The position numbers and the translations under genes were made by a program. The notes beneath the pieces were generated by a model. It saw only the letters and a list, made by a program, of their open reading frames with translations. It was not told the origin of the DNA and ran no database searches. 64,000 nucleotides of DNA from Tribonema minus (Eukaryota; Sar; Xanthophyceae; Tribonematales; Tribonemataceae): assembly GCA_017506865.1 (NCBI GenBank), contig JAFCMP010000001.1:62001-126000 (forward strand), in the 5' to 3' direction. Below are positions 37,349 through 48,833 of this stretch, one piece after another (positions within the stretch are counted from its first letter, which is position 1; each line of letters starts with the position of its first letter).

Positions 37349-38709
37349 TGCCGTACATGATGCGAGGGCGAACAGCCGGTGGAGTTTGCGGATGCGCCGA
37401 CGGCGTTGAACAGGTTGCTGGTCGTGCAGTACAGGTCCGTCACCATGAAGCGCGCCTGGTCCCCCCACGTCGCGCCTCTCCACCCGTATGGAGACACGTC
37501 CTCGAGCGGCACAGCGTCGTACAGGACCGCGTACCGCTGCCACAACGTCAACGATGATGACGACGTAATTGTGCTGGACAGGACAAGTCCCGCGTCGTCG
37601 GCGGTCTCGAAGTGGTCCATGTCGAGGTATGCCTGCAAGCGCAAGGGGAGCGAAGCGAGCGCAGCGGTGACGTGAGGCGGGGGGCCGGATCGACACCGCC
37701 GGACGCGTGGCGGCAGCTGCCGACATTCGGGATGATTCCGCGCGGACGCACGCACCGGTGCGAAGAAGGTGAAGAAGATGTACGTCTGGCTGCTCTCGCA
37801 GTCCTCCGCGGTCCCCCACCCGCGTTCGTCGAACCAGGGGTGCGCGGGCGTGAGGACCGTCACGCAGACCCCCCTGCTGTCGATGTAGTTACCGGCCCGG
37901 ACGCGACCCCAGTCGAGGTTCCCCTCGACGACGAGGGTCCTCGCCAGGGGGCCGAACGCGAGCAGGGACGGCACGTTGTCCACCCACTCGGGAAATTCGA
38001 CCACTCGGCCCACGCTCCGGGGCCCCTTCGAGTCGCCGTCGGTTGCGGGGAGGAGGACGGTGCGCGTCGCGGCGGGGTCGAGATACCTCGTGGCCACCCC
38101 CAGCAGTCCGTGGGGCAGTCGCTGGTAGCCGAAGGCCAGAGTGGCTTGCCCCTCCGGGTCGGACGCCGACAGCACGTAGGCGAGGTCCGCGACCGTGTTG
38201 CAGGGCTCGTCCCCGCACAGAAAAAGGTCCACCTGCGCCGTGCCGCTCAGCCTCTTGCGCGCGTCCAGCCTCGCGGTCTCCGCCGCGAAGTCCATCACCA
38301 GGTCCGCCGCGACTCCCGCGAAGTTCGGGTCCGTCGACCAGGCCGTGCCGTTCCCCGTAAAGTCCGTGAATCGCGACGCCATCCACATGTCCGCGGCGCT
38401 GCCCTCAGGGAACCCCTCCACGAGGGTGCACATGCCGGAGCCCGCCCCCGTCTCCACTCCGACCACGCACAGGGGGCCCGCCGTCTCCCTCGACGCGACG
38501 CGCACCAGGGGGGGTCCGGCCTCGGGGACCCCCCCCCAGCACGCGGGGACGCCTAGAGCGAGCGCCAGCAGGCGGAGCGCCGCCTGCCCGTGCGATCGCC
38601 GAATCTCCGCGCCCCCCCTCCTCGTCTTTACAGTAGCATCCGCGCCAGCCGCAACGACAGCCGCCCCAGGCCAGTCAATGACATCGCAGGGAAAACACCC
38701 TTCTCTCAT
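36323..38709 (-). CDS. large secreted/membrane protein with C-terminal multi-pass domain
   Basis: ATG at 38709. After a basic start, a hydrophobic signal-like stretch (LRLLALALGVPACWGG) leads into a ~450-residue ectodomain with paired Cys (LFLCGDEPCNTV) and many aromatic residues. A 123-bp intron at 37755-37633 (GTGCGT...CTTGCAG) keeps the frame (it is also open). After NLFNAVGASANSTG comes the GT and CT microsatellite tract (37,345-37,155), and the next clear exon starts after CAG at 37125: DSGRYTNPCDGTGFGGYDC, then four hydrophobic helices (FSLTVAGALIAFSLTTVSLI, AAKAMAVAVTMFALVTYPAT, YKVVGVMTVAYASVYSRTAY, AWINLAVAVICATAICVSAA) and a cytoplasmic-type tail. Either the microsatellite is intronic, with a donor I could not fix, or it is a disrupted coding tract. 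A virion glycoprotein role is inference. Confidence 0.6.
37155..37345. repeat. (GA)n and (GT)n microsatellites inside the membrane-protein gene
   Basis: Two (GA)n blocks separated by a GGGTTTCGTGACGGAG spacer, followed by a ~60-bp (GT)n run. On the coding strand these read CA then CT and form a polypyrimidine tract right before the CAG acceptor at 37,126-37,128. Confidence 0.95.
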
Positions 38710-39396
38710 AGCGCCGCCAGTCGGGAGAGCCGCGCAATCGCCTGGCGCGGGCTTCCATCTGCATCTTCCGTCCCCCGACTAGTCCCGGGAACGCTTTCGG
38801 GAGCATTCAGGACTGCTCTTTCCGAGCCGACCCTTCGAGTTAGGGTCAGGCCCGGTTGGGGCCCGCGCGGGGGCGATCTGCCCCCGACGCGGGGGTAGGC
38901 AGCCCCGCCGCCCCCCGGCGCCCCCTGCTGTCGGGCCTCCCGGCCTACGAAATGCCGAGGAGGACGTGACGGGGCTTGAGTCACCGCGTTCGGCGGTGCG
39001 AGGCGTCATGCGCAGGGCCCTCTCGCCGAAAACGCGGTCACGCGGCAGAAGTCGCAGTGAGGAGGCCCGCGGTGACGGAATTTCCGTGCCCTGCGACGGG
39101 ATTTGCGAATCTGCGACGATCTGCGCCTCTCGCCAGCCGCGCGCGACCGCGCGTGCCCGCGCCAGGCGGCCCCCTCCATCACGCCCGCTCGGCGACCGCC
39201 GCAGCCGACCGCCCCGACCACCTCGTGACCTCGCCGGGGCTGGCCGCCGAGCTCGGAAGGAGGGGGGAGGGGGAGCGCTCCGGAGCTCCACGCCGCCGCA
39301 GAAATCATTCGCGGCTGAAATCCGCAGCTTCAACATCGCGCGTGCGCTCGCCCTTCCTCCTCACTCCCCCTCCGCCCGGACATCCCGGTCGCCGTC
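38710..39396. other. divergent upstream region between membrane protein and metzincin
   Basis: Shared 5' region of two divergent genes. A hairpin-repeat-like scrap (CCCCGACTAGTCCCGGG) lies at about 38,775. No gene supported here. Confidence 0.45.
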
Positions 39397-41534
39397 ATGC
39401 GCGCTCAGGTGGGCTCTGCTCGGACCGCTGCCGCGATCTTCGCGCTGGCGGCTGCGGCTCCGGCGCTGGTACGCGCGAACCCCTCTGTCGCCCCCACCTC
39501 AGCCCCCGCCTCGCCCGTCACCCCGGCACTCTTGCAAGCCGCGGAGGCCGTCGACGTCTGCGCCGGGGATCCGGGAACCCCGGGGGGAGATTGCGCGCGC
39601 GACGTCGCGGGCGCGCTGGGCGGCTTCTACGACAACAAGCAGGGTGAGGCCGGCCGAAGCCGCTCCCGAATCTTCGACTTCGCTGTCCCTTGGCGCATGC
39701 GCCTGCCCCCATGCTCAAATGTCGCTACCCGGCTTGCGCGAATCGCGACGCCTCCGACCTCCGCCGTCCTCGCCGCTGCCCCGTCTCACGTCGACAGTCT
39801 CGCAGGCCGAGCGCGGCGTCCTGGACTGCGCACCCCTCTGGGCGGCCAAGGACACCGGCGAGCTGGACATCACTCTCAACGGAGCGCGCTACCTCGCGCA
39901 CCAGGACTATGCGGCGGAGGTGAACGTCACCCTCGACGACGGCTCCGTCTCGACCGGGCAGTACTGGTCCGGCACCCTGCAGGAGAACGGCGGCTCGGAA
40001 CCCGGCGGCTCCGTGTACGTGGTCTGGGACGCGGCGTGCTCCTCGTCCGACCTGTTCTCCTTCAACGCATACGTGCCGGACCAGGGCGCGCGCCGCAGCC
40101 GCAGCCTCAGCACGCTGCGCGACCTGTGGTCCGAGGAGCAGGTGACGCCGCGGCGGTGCGTCCGGTCCGCTGAAGTCGTTCCCGTGCCAGGGCGATTGCA
40201 CGGATCCGCTCTGCGCGTGGCTCGTGGACGTGCTGTACGACGCCCTGGTCCAGCATGACCTTCCGAACACCATCCCCCCCGTGACGACCCCGACTGTCAC
40301 CCCCACCACCGAGGACGACGACTTCGACACCCTCGAGAAGCTGGTGGCGGGGGATCAGACGGCCCTCGCTGCGTTCGAGGCAGCGGGGGGCACATGGGAC
40401 AGGGACACGGGCGTGGTCACCTTCCCCTCCAGCCGCGCATTCGACGACGCCTCCAGGCTGAAGGTGCTGTACGTGTACAGCACCCAGGCGTCGGCTCTGT
40501 TCCCGGGCGCCAACGGCCCCGTCACCCACACCCGGGTTCTCGCCGGCAGCGGACAGCAGGTGCTCCACAACAGCGGCATACCCATGACGATTGTGCCCAG
40601 TGTCATGACCATGCCCCCTGCGTTCCAGGAGCCCGCCGAATCCGATGTGGGAGACATACTTGATATGTTCAACAAGCAGGCTGACGCGCCTCCCACCGGC
40701 GTAGCCGTCGCCGTCGACCCGAGCTTCAAAGCCGTATTGGACGAACGCGACGGCACCAACAGCGACCTGGTCCAGTTCATCCTCGTCACCGGAGGCACCG
40801 GGTGAGTGCATCGTCGCCTTTGCGTTTCACCCCGCTCGGAGACCCCAGCCGGCGCAGGTCTCGCAGGGCCCTACGCTGCGACCTCGGGGAGTCGCTGACC
40901 CCTCCGCGCTGGTGCCATTGCCTGTCGCACCTGCAGCATCAGCAACTTGCTCCGGGCCGGCGACGACCCCGCCGACGCATATCCCATCAACAACTTCGCC
41001 TACCTGAGCGACCACCCCTTCACGGTCATCTCAACGGACGTCATAGCGACTCTCACCAGGCTCGATTCCATCCACGAGATCGGCCACAACATGGGTGCCC
41101 AGCACTACGAGTGAGTGCTGCTCCATATCAGGTCTGTCATGCCGCCGCCGCATGCACGTTCTCGCACTCATCGTCACGCGTCCTCGCCTCCTCGGTGCTC
41201 TGTCCTCAGCGAAACGGGGCCGTTGGCCTACAAGGCAACGGCGGCCGATGAGGCGGCAGGGACGGACTGGGACGAAGCACGGGGCTTACCCACCGAGTTC
41301 ATCGAGGCCCAAGCGTGGAAGATGTGCGGGCCCACTGATGCAGAATCGTACCGCACCGTCATGGCCTACCGGCTGACCTGCTTCCCCCTTAACGACCCCC
41401 TTCCAGTTTTCTCCACGCCCACGCCCGACGCCGGATTTGTCGCGCCGGGCATCGTCGGAGACGACACCCACGACAACGCCGCCGTTCTGATGACGACCAG
41501 GCTGGCGACGACAAACAACCGCAAGGGGGTCTGA
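39397..41534 (+). CDS. secreted metzincin metalloprotease, five exons
   Basis: Exons placed by frame: 39397-39643, 39798-40141, 40191-40801, 40937-41110, 41210-41534 (1,701 nt, 566 aa, all phases consistent). Donors are GTGAGG, GTGACG, GTGAGT, GTGAGT; acceptors all end in AG after pyrimidines. Residues 1-28 are a signal peptide (TAAAIFALAAAAPALVRA). A ~250-residue N-terminal part with paired Cys may be a propeptide. The catalytic part has the zinc site HEIGHNMGAQHYD (HExxHxxGxxH/D) and, ~60 residues later, the Met-turn SYRTVMAYRLTC, which together define metzincins; the spacing and the NNTS/PF-type surroundings fit the reprolysin/M12-like group. It would cleave extracellular or cell-wall proteins, for example gametolysin-like targets in green algae. 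The third donor-acceptor pair delimits an intron of only 49 bp. Confidence 0.85.
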
Positions 41535-42120
41535 GGGCGCTCGCGGACGCACGCGCGCCCGGTTCAACATTGTGTAGATACAACCAGGCCGCAGGGGGGA
41601 AAGCGTCCCACGGACGCGCGCGATAGCAACAGGATCGGCCTGCTCTGACTTATCTTTCAGCCAGTGACGGGAGCGGGCCCGAGGCACGCTTCTATTTTCT
41701 TGCAGTGTGTGATACTAACAGTCGGCGGTAGGCCCGGGTCTTCGGTCCGACGGCGAGCTCACCGAGCGAGGGTCAGGGTCAGTAGGGTCAGAGTCGTGAC
41801 CGCGTTGCGTGTCCTAGCCAGCAGGACGCCTGCGCACCGCCTGCTTGATATCTATATTAGCCATTAAGGGTGCGGGTTCGATTTTCTTTGGGGCCGTGAC
41901 AGTCACAGTCGGCGGTAGGCCCATGTCTTAAATACGACGGCGAGCTCACCGAGCGAGGTGAGGGTTAGCAGTAGGGTCAGGGTCAGGGCAGCGTGCATGT
42001 CTGAGCCGGCACGACGCCCACGCACCGCGTCATTGATATCTCTCTCAGCCAGTGAACTTTGCGGGCCCGAGGCCCGCTTCAATTCTAACTACTTTTGGTA
42101 GGCCTGTCTGAGGTCCGACC
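41535..42120 (+). repeat. degenerate ~190-205-bp tandem repeat next to the telomere-like array
   Basis: Blocks recur at about 41,720/41,908 (CAGTCGGCGGTAGGCCC), 41,748/41,940 (ACGGCGAGCTCACCGAGCGA), and 41,661/42,048 (CAGCCAGTGA). At least two full units and a partial third are present. No coding potential beyond short frames. Position just inside a telomere-like array suggests a subtelomeric repeat. Confidence 0.6.
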
Positions 42121-42289
42121 TGCATGAACGACCCCCCCACAGTGATCGACCACGTGTGCGTCTGTTCGTTTGCGTCATCTTCCGTCAACTGCCCGCCTGC
42201 CGCGTGCCCTCGTCGCCTGTTCGCACATCGCGTGCCCACGTCGCCTGTCCGCCTGTCGCACGCGCGCAACAGTCGAGCGCACACGCACG

Positions 42290-42293
<4 letters not shown>

Positions 42294-42350
<57 letters not shown>
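42294..42350 (+). repeat. (CA)n microsatellite
   Basis: About 25 CA units following an alternating CGCGCG tract. Confidence 0.95.
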
Positions 42351-42353
<3 letters not shown>

Positions 42354-42417
42354 CGCACTCAGAGAAGGAGCATCGAAGCGCACGTCGTCTCGTCAAACGC
42401 ACGCCTCCCCGCTGGCC

Positions 42418-42545
42418 TGGACGTGAACGTGGCGTGGATCGAGGTCTAGGCGGCCAGGGACTGGAGAGAGAGAGAGAGAGAGAGAGAGAGCCAGAGAGAG
42501 AGCCAGAGAGAGCTCGAGTCCATCGTGATAATTAACGACTCTCGT
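42418..42545 (+). pseudogene. second copy of the 3' end of the 34,611-36,036 gene
   Basis: GACGTGAACGTGGCGTGG with the following GATCGAGGTCTAGGCGG matches 36,008-36,045 and encodes the same ending, NVAWIEV plus stop. The downstream flank (a GA-rich stretch, then CTCGAGTCCATCGTGA) also matches 36,060-36,160. The preceding part of the gene is absent. Confidence 0.7.
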
Positions 42546-42671
42546 GCCGTCGCACTCCTCCGCACGAGTATCGTCACACGAGTTCCGGCTCCCCTCTCAG
42601 CTCGCGAGGCGGCGACGAGCGCCGCCGCAGCTCGCGTCGCGCGGACGCGATGCGGGCGATGCGGGCGGCGC

Positions 42672-42737
42672 CTAACCCAAACCTAACCCTAACCCTAACC
42701 TAACCCTTAACCCTAACCCTTAACCCTAACCCTAAGG
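42672..42737 (+). repeat. telomere-like (CCCTAA)n array at the element/host junction
   Basis: About ten CCCTAA units with occasional CCTAA or CCCTTAA variants. Left of it the DNA is GC-rich with element-type sequence; right of it, from about 42,740, composition drops to host level. C-rich repeats reading rightward are the orientation of a left chromosome end whose interior lies to the right. Confidence 0.85.
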
Positions 42738-43942
42738 GACGTTCAAGTTGTTGTGTACTTGTCTTGGCGCCACAACCTATAGACTGGGGGGGCGGCCTTT
42801 GCTTTGGCAGGTTGGGACCCCTGTGCGTACGCGTGGTGCTGTTGCTTTTGCGATGGGTTCATTCTACGCCCATGCAGCAGCACTCAGTAGATTTTCGAAC
42901 GCATGTGTTCCTGTGCGGGCCTGTCATTACTACTATAGTATGGCCCGCTTTTGCTGGTGTGGGGCAAATTGAATGCACAGGTGTTGTTGTGGCCTCCTTT
43001 GCTACTCTAGTGCAATGCAGAACTCTGCTGGGGTGTTACGTGCTTGCAGTGCATGGTTAGGGTTAGGGTTATAAGGGTACCCTTGAGATATGTGCGGTCC
43101 TTGCATTGAGTCAACAGCGCCTTGCACGTGATTATTTGTGCCGCTTCTGGGTTCAAAAGCTCAAGGGTGTTGTGCGGTCATGCCTGTCTTAGCCAGTGGC
43201 ATGCGCATACATATGGTAAAACTCACAAGGTTAGGGCTGGGTATGCTTAAAAATTGTGCGTGAGCATGATGCAGCTAATGCACATATGTAGGATGCACTG
43301 CGGCGACTGCCAGTGGTCCCGCTATGCTGTGGTCAGCTGCCCTGCTGCTGAAACAATTGCATACATACGCATTGTAGTATGCTGCTGCTCAAATCGGTTG
43401 GTGATGTAAACTGAGTGCTCAACAGCCTAGGCGCGTGTGTTGTGTGTCAACATGCTTTAGGTCTGCACTCGGATGTGCATGTTGAAAAAGGCTTATAGTT
43501 GTATGCTGGGCGGCCTTGCACCTAAAGATTCAATCCTCGTGGCACACCGCACAGGGGCCGTTTGTGTACACGCAGGCAATGCAGTCAAGACCACAAACAA
43601 TGCCGCAGAGCGCGCAGTGCAGGCATACAGGCAATGACAAGCATATGCGAACGCCTGGTGTATGTACGGCGACAGTAGAATGTACTTAGATATATATGTA
43701 TCAGTTCGATACATCTATTTATTGATGAAATGTCGCCACTGCAGAAATGATTGGAGATTCCGAATGAGTTGATACAATATAAGCATACAACAGACCTACT
43801 AAAGTAGAAGTCATGGTGAGCGGTTGTGGCACATTAAGTGACCAACCAACATTCGCTCTCGTGAACCTCCCCCATCCCCCCACCCAGCCCCCGTGCATTG
43901 CAACGTCAGCGTCAGCGCCTCGTATCACCCCCTGCTGCGGCG
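42738..43942. other. host-type DNA, no supported gene
   Basis: AT-richer DNA. A short (GGTTAG)-type stretch occurs at 43,055-43,072. No frame has a recognisable domain. Confidence 0.5.
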
Positions 43943-44085
43943 TCAGCATCGGTGACTTGTAAACAAACAGCTCCAGCACACTGTCAGCACCAGATAAGCA
44001 GCTGCGACTCCTGTCCAGCTCCACTCCAGCAGGTGGTGCTCCAGATACCTCATGTCAAGGCTGTGCAGCGCCTGCACGTATTGGA
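43943..44085 (-). CDS. possible terminal exon of a host gene
   Basis: On the minus strand a good acceptor (CCCCCTTCTAG) is followed in phase by QYVQALHSLDMRYLEHHLLE, then WSWTG and a hydrophobic segment (AAYLVLTVCWSCLF) to a TGA at 43943. It reads like real protein and unlike its surroundings, but I do not recognise it and cannot place the other exons. The supposed gene would extend to the right. Confidence 0.3.
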
Positions 44086-47000
44086 CTAGAAGGGGGCATG
44101 AATATCAGAAATCACAAAGCAGTACCACTACTGCAGCACACCATTCCCATCTGTTGTAGACAGAACTCCTTTGGACCTTGAGTTCATTCTACAATGGTGG
44201 TGTGAACATTAGGCGTTGGTGGAGTCAGCAATTGAAGCGCAGTTGACAAAACTTTATGTCATGCAAACCAACAAAGATTGTATGATGTGGAAGGCTCTGG
44301 TCGCTGTAGCAGTGTAAAATGTGTATATAATAGGGTCTGCGCCCCACGTCAAAACTGAAATGGAGCAGGGTGGTAATGTAGCTTCTTGCCAGGCTTGTTG
44401 CTCGGCATACATACGCCGCCAAGAACAAAGGTAATATTATAACGATGCTCGTCCTGACTGCAAGAAACTTGAAGTTGCTGGTGGACGCCAGCCGGAATCA
44501 CAGTACAATACTAAAAAAAAATCTATTTAGCCCTACAGTCTTGCTGCTACTAGTAGTACCTAATGCAACCCGTCTGCAGTGCTGCCCTGCACACCCAAGC
44601 GAGCCGCAATCATGGCCTCAAGACATTCTTTCAACGCTGTGAAACTGGTATACGATCACATTTAGAAGCAGCGATGAACTTGGTCACTTGCTATTTTCCA
44701 TGACTGTTGAGCACCAGAGGTTCAACTCAGTTGCTGACTCTCCGTGACATGATCGAAACACTCCCCAAGCACGTGGGATAGGCAACACTTCAGAAGTACT
44801 TCACAGAACGAAGAAACACTCATGAACTGCTGTGTATATACCGTTGAGGCATAAAATAGATATGATCGTGGCAGGAAAGCATCACTGTGGCATGGTATCA
44901 GTAGTAGTTGGAGGTTTTCCGGCCCGGGATGTGTATGACGGGAGGTCAGGCCCCATGGTGCAGGTGTCTGTAGTCGCTGGGACCGTAGGTAGTGAGCATA
45001 GCATCGTTGACCCGCTACGGGTGGCATCGTGTTCAGCGCTACAAGCATGTCACTGCACTGATCGCTCACACTAAGCAGCCAAGAGTGTTGTCAAGCTACA
45101 ACATCGTATAATATAGCATCCACACACTTGCCCGATATCTCGTACAGTCCTGCTACAATTTTTCATGAAGCCTCTTTGTGAAACCAAAAAGGAATCATGC
45201 CTACCATGTGAAACATTAGATCAGTGATTGTGTATGTACCTCAAGCCGCGGTCCACAGTCACTGTGGGTGTGGGAGGGCTGGACCACTGATAAGTCACTT
45301 TGCACAAGTGACACGGCAAAGACTTCTTCATTCACTAATTGGCAAGCCAAAATAAGTGCATTGAAAAAGTGCATTGAACCTTGTGTTGGGCAACTTGGTA
45401 TGATATATTGCCATCATGTAACAATTTGATAATCACACGACACAGAAAAAGTGGCCATGACATGACAAGCCTGCTCTTCACTGGCATGCCACCCACAAAA
45501 ATTGACACATCATCAACTCTGTCTCAGCGTGCAGACCACTCAGTCTGTCCAGCGCACTGGAATTACAGCGGCATATTATAACAACAGGCGTGTCAGCTGC
45601 AGCAGGGGGTCAAACTTGCTCACTTTACAGCGCACTCTGATGGCGACCTGTTGTTTATGTCTCAGCTTGATACCTCAGCTTGACTCATGTGAGCGCTGAT
45701 ACCCTGCATGCACAGTCACTAATGGTATTTCATTCAAGAATTTGCGGCATTGATTGACACAGCAGGCCACATTGATACCAAATGTCTTGCATGGATAGGT
45801 CAGCTCAGCACCTCACAGTTTTATTTGGGCATCACGTTCCAGTGACAGACATCAACAATCAACTTGAAAGCCTACACACCTGGGATTGGCACGCCATGAT
45901 GCTGCCGAAAGGCCGACTGTACTGCTGGCGTAGCTGCGGAAGAGACCAACGAGAAGAGAAATGTCAATCTTATGTAAGAAACAGTTTCAAGAACGTGACA
46001 ACAGGAAACGCGCAAGTCCCAACAAAAGCTGGGCGCCGCTAGTAGGCACTTGGGCATTTCGACGACGTTGGTTTATTTTGAAGGGCATCAAGAACTCTTT
46101 GCCAATGATTGAAGACCGCTCGGCGCACGCACCAATTACATGCCTCGACAAGTCACTCGCCAGGTCCACCTCGGACTCTGGGCCCACATAGTTTGGGTCG
46201 ACATCACATGCCAACCCTGAAATGAACGCCCCGTGCGCAGCTCTCACGTATACGGGACTGAACACGAGATGCCACTTCCATGGCAACATGTAACAGACAT
46301 GATGTGTCCGAACTATGTTTACGCCTGCAGCTGCTGCTACTGCTGCTGCCACCGACCACTTGAGCTACCTACCATGCATTTTGCTCTGAACGACTTGTAC
46401 CTGCATGGGGGGGGGCTCAGGCTGCAATGCACCCAAGCATGCTGTCCATGTTCTGACACACAAGCGAACCTTAATAAGCACATGAAAGGATCTGCACAAC
46501 ATTCTCGTTTGCATGACATTTAAATTTTGTCTGCACTGGTATAATCATAATTGTCAGGTACATCATTCCCAAGGTAGTACTTGAACAGTACCGTCTTGTC
46601 CAAATTTACAAACACTGTCCGACAAAAGCAGTGTGGCAGTAAAAAGGGGGGGGTGATCGCCAATAGTGACCTGTATTTGCGATATAGGCTCAAAACGCAT
46701 TGCCAGAAGCTTCTAAGCGCGACCGAGCAACTTCTTCAATTTCAAATAAAATGCCGAGGATGTGCGCGTTGGTACCTCAAGCGAAGCTTGTCCCCTGGGA
46801 CTCTCCCTCTACATACCCCCCTATAAGGGTCAGATAGGGGGGAAGGGGAGGGGCCCAGGGACAAAAGCGAAGCATAAGGTGCCACAAGGCCAAGGCGGCT
46901 GCCAAAGCTGCTGTTTCTGCTGACGAGCAACGTAAGATCAGCTTCTTCTGCACACGTCTAGCTGCTGCAGCAAACGTGTAGCGTCGTAGAGTCAAGAGTA

Positions 47001-47639
47001 GGCAGCAGTGGGGTAGTGCCGGCGGTGGCGAGGGCGATTGTCGTAAATGACGCTGACTAGGGCCCTCCACTTTGTCATCAACGCACAGCAACGGCAACGC
47101 TAAAAGAGAGCCTGCGGCAATCCTGCCCCTCGCAAAGATCACAATCCAGCACTGGCCCAACAGTCGCCAGAAGGAGGTTTTACTCGGCGGAGCAGAAGGC
47201 TCATGTGCTGAAAGTGTTTGCTGCTTGCGCAACACACTTTGTACTTCCATACAGTCTCTGAGGCGATATGCGGCGAAGTGTATGCACCTCAAATCCCCCC
47301 CTAACCTGATATGCGGCGAAGTGTATGTACCTCAAATCCCCCCCCTAACCTGACCAACAATTTGGGATGGCCAGTTGAAAAAGAGTGACCTATAATTTGG
47401 GTGACTTAGTTGAAACTGATGCATTAGTTGGACAGTGTCCCTAAATTCGAACAAGACGAAACTCATCTGCACCAGTATCCATTTCCAATCGGTAGGTACA
47501 TCATACTTGCACAATACTCATAACGGTGTACTGGTCTCATCCCAACTGTGTGATACTCCGCCATGTATTATTAGAATATTATAATGCATTGTCATTGTAG
47601 AGGAAACGTCATGCGGCTGACGTTTAAAGGCTCAGCAGG
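44086..47639. other. host-type DNA, no supported gene
   Basis: Low coding density. All long frames are short (<125 codons) and without recognisable domains; introns of unseen genes may be present. A short direct repeat (GATATGCGGCGAAGTGTATG) occurs at 47,260-47,335. Confidence 0.5.
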
Positions 47640-48833
47640 GTTATTGTACACTGTGGACATGCGTGAAAACCAGGGAGCTGGAGTTACCGAATCATCACTT
47701 GATTGACCAGGAGATCAGGGTGTCGCTGCCTACTCTCTCAAGCGCAACTCCAGTACTTCAGGTAGATAGATTTGCCGAGGCCGGGGGGTCTTGTCAACAC
47801 GAGGCTTAGAAGGATGCTAAGACAGGGGGAACTCCGTACAAGAGGGGCTGTGTTGCGTAGTACCCCCCGTCTTGCCAACAAGGGCCTGAAACAGCAAGAC
47901 GGGGGTATTAGATCCGTTTCCTATGGTACCTGGTTATTTGCTAGCAGCTTGTCATCTTTTCTGCTCCTCATTTTGCTCGAACTTGATAACCGCACCCACA
48001 AATCATTCCACACCTTTGGTTTCTACACCTGAAGAAGGGTTAGGGTTTGGGCAACCAACACGCACCCTTTATATACTCGCAACAGAAATTCATTACAACT
48101 CACTATAACGGAGCCATCAAAGGCCACGAATTGCTATGACGCGTTCACGAATCTTCGTCGAGCTTGCATAGTGCCTGCAGCGGTAAAAGCATTTTAGACG
48201 AAGGATGACGCTCCTCAGGTATTTGCAACTGAAGAACAATATATCTGACCAGCAAACATAATAAAAGCACATGATGCCTGCTGCTGTTCACAAGTGAACC
48301 CAGCATCCTGCGCCAGAGACCGCTAGTAATGCTCTAACGCACTTCCCCCCAGGTGAAGTGAGATTTGTAACAGCCACGGAAAAATAGCCTTGCCATGGAC
48401 AGGTGATGGCCTCTACATGAAAGATGAAGATTACACAAGAAGCAGGACGAAATGCATAGAGTAAGTTGCACTGCACATGTCATCTATGATATGTCACATA
48501 CCTTCATTGCGGCAGGCGGTCTTGCGAGCACCCGCCACACCCGGTGTGAAGCCCGTGATGATTAACTGGTCAAACGTCAAGCGCTGAATGGCCTTGAAGT
48601 AATACAGGTCTCTGGCCGCCAGATCACTGCGCACGGTCTCACTGGACAGCAGCTCGACGTCGTCTAGGTATAATCGTGCGCTGGCTGCATCCAACAGATC
48701 GTTGACTTTCCGTCGCTTGCTCGCAAAGTCCATGACTGCAGCAGCCAAAGGAGAGACGACGTTCAAATTTTGACAGGAACAGCATCACCAAACAATGTTG
48801 TGTAGGCGCAAGCGACTTTCACCTATGCTCTAC
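47640..48833 (+). repeat. ~1.2-kb host segmental duplication, copy A
   Basis: Matches 50,575-51,770 in the same orientation with many substitutions; shared blocks include GGAGCTGGAG/GGAGCTGCTG near the start, CGTTTCCTATGGTACCTGG, and the exon described at 48,502-48,733. Confidence 0.8.
48502..48733 (-). CDS. first exon of a duplicated host gene, copy A
   Basis: ATG at 48733 (MDFASKRRKVNDLLDAASAR...), 77 codons plus one base, ending at a strong donor AATGAAG/GTATGTGAC. The second copy (51,419-51,650) has the same length and donor. Helical, charged, soluble. The rest of the gene must lie to the left on the minus strand and was not found. Upstream in-frame codons (VVSPLAAAV) are also conserved between copies, so the true start may be earlier. 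No family recognised. Confidence 0.45.

Noticed and set aside
43055..43072. Second telomere array on the host side (GGTTAGGGTTAGGG)
   Set aside because: Only two to three units; could be chance or a degenerate interstitial repeat.
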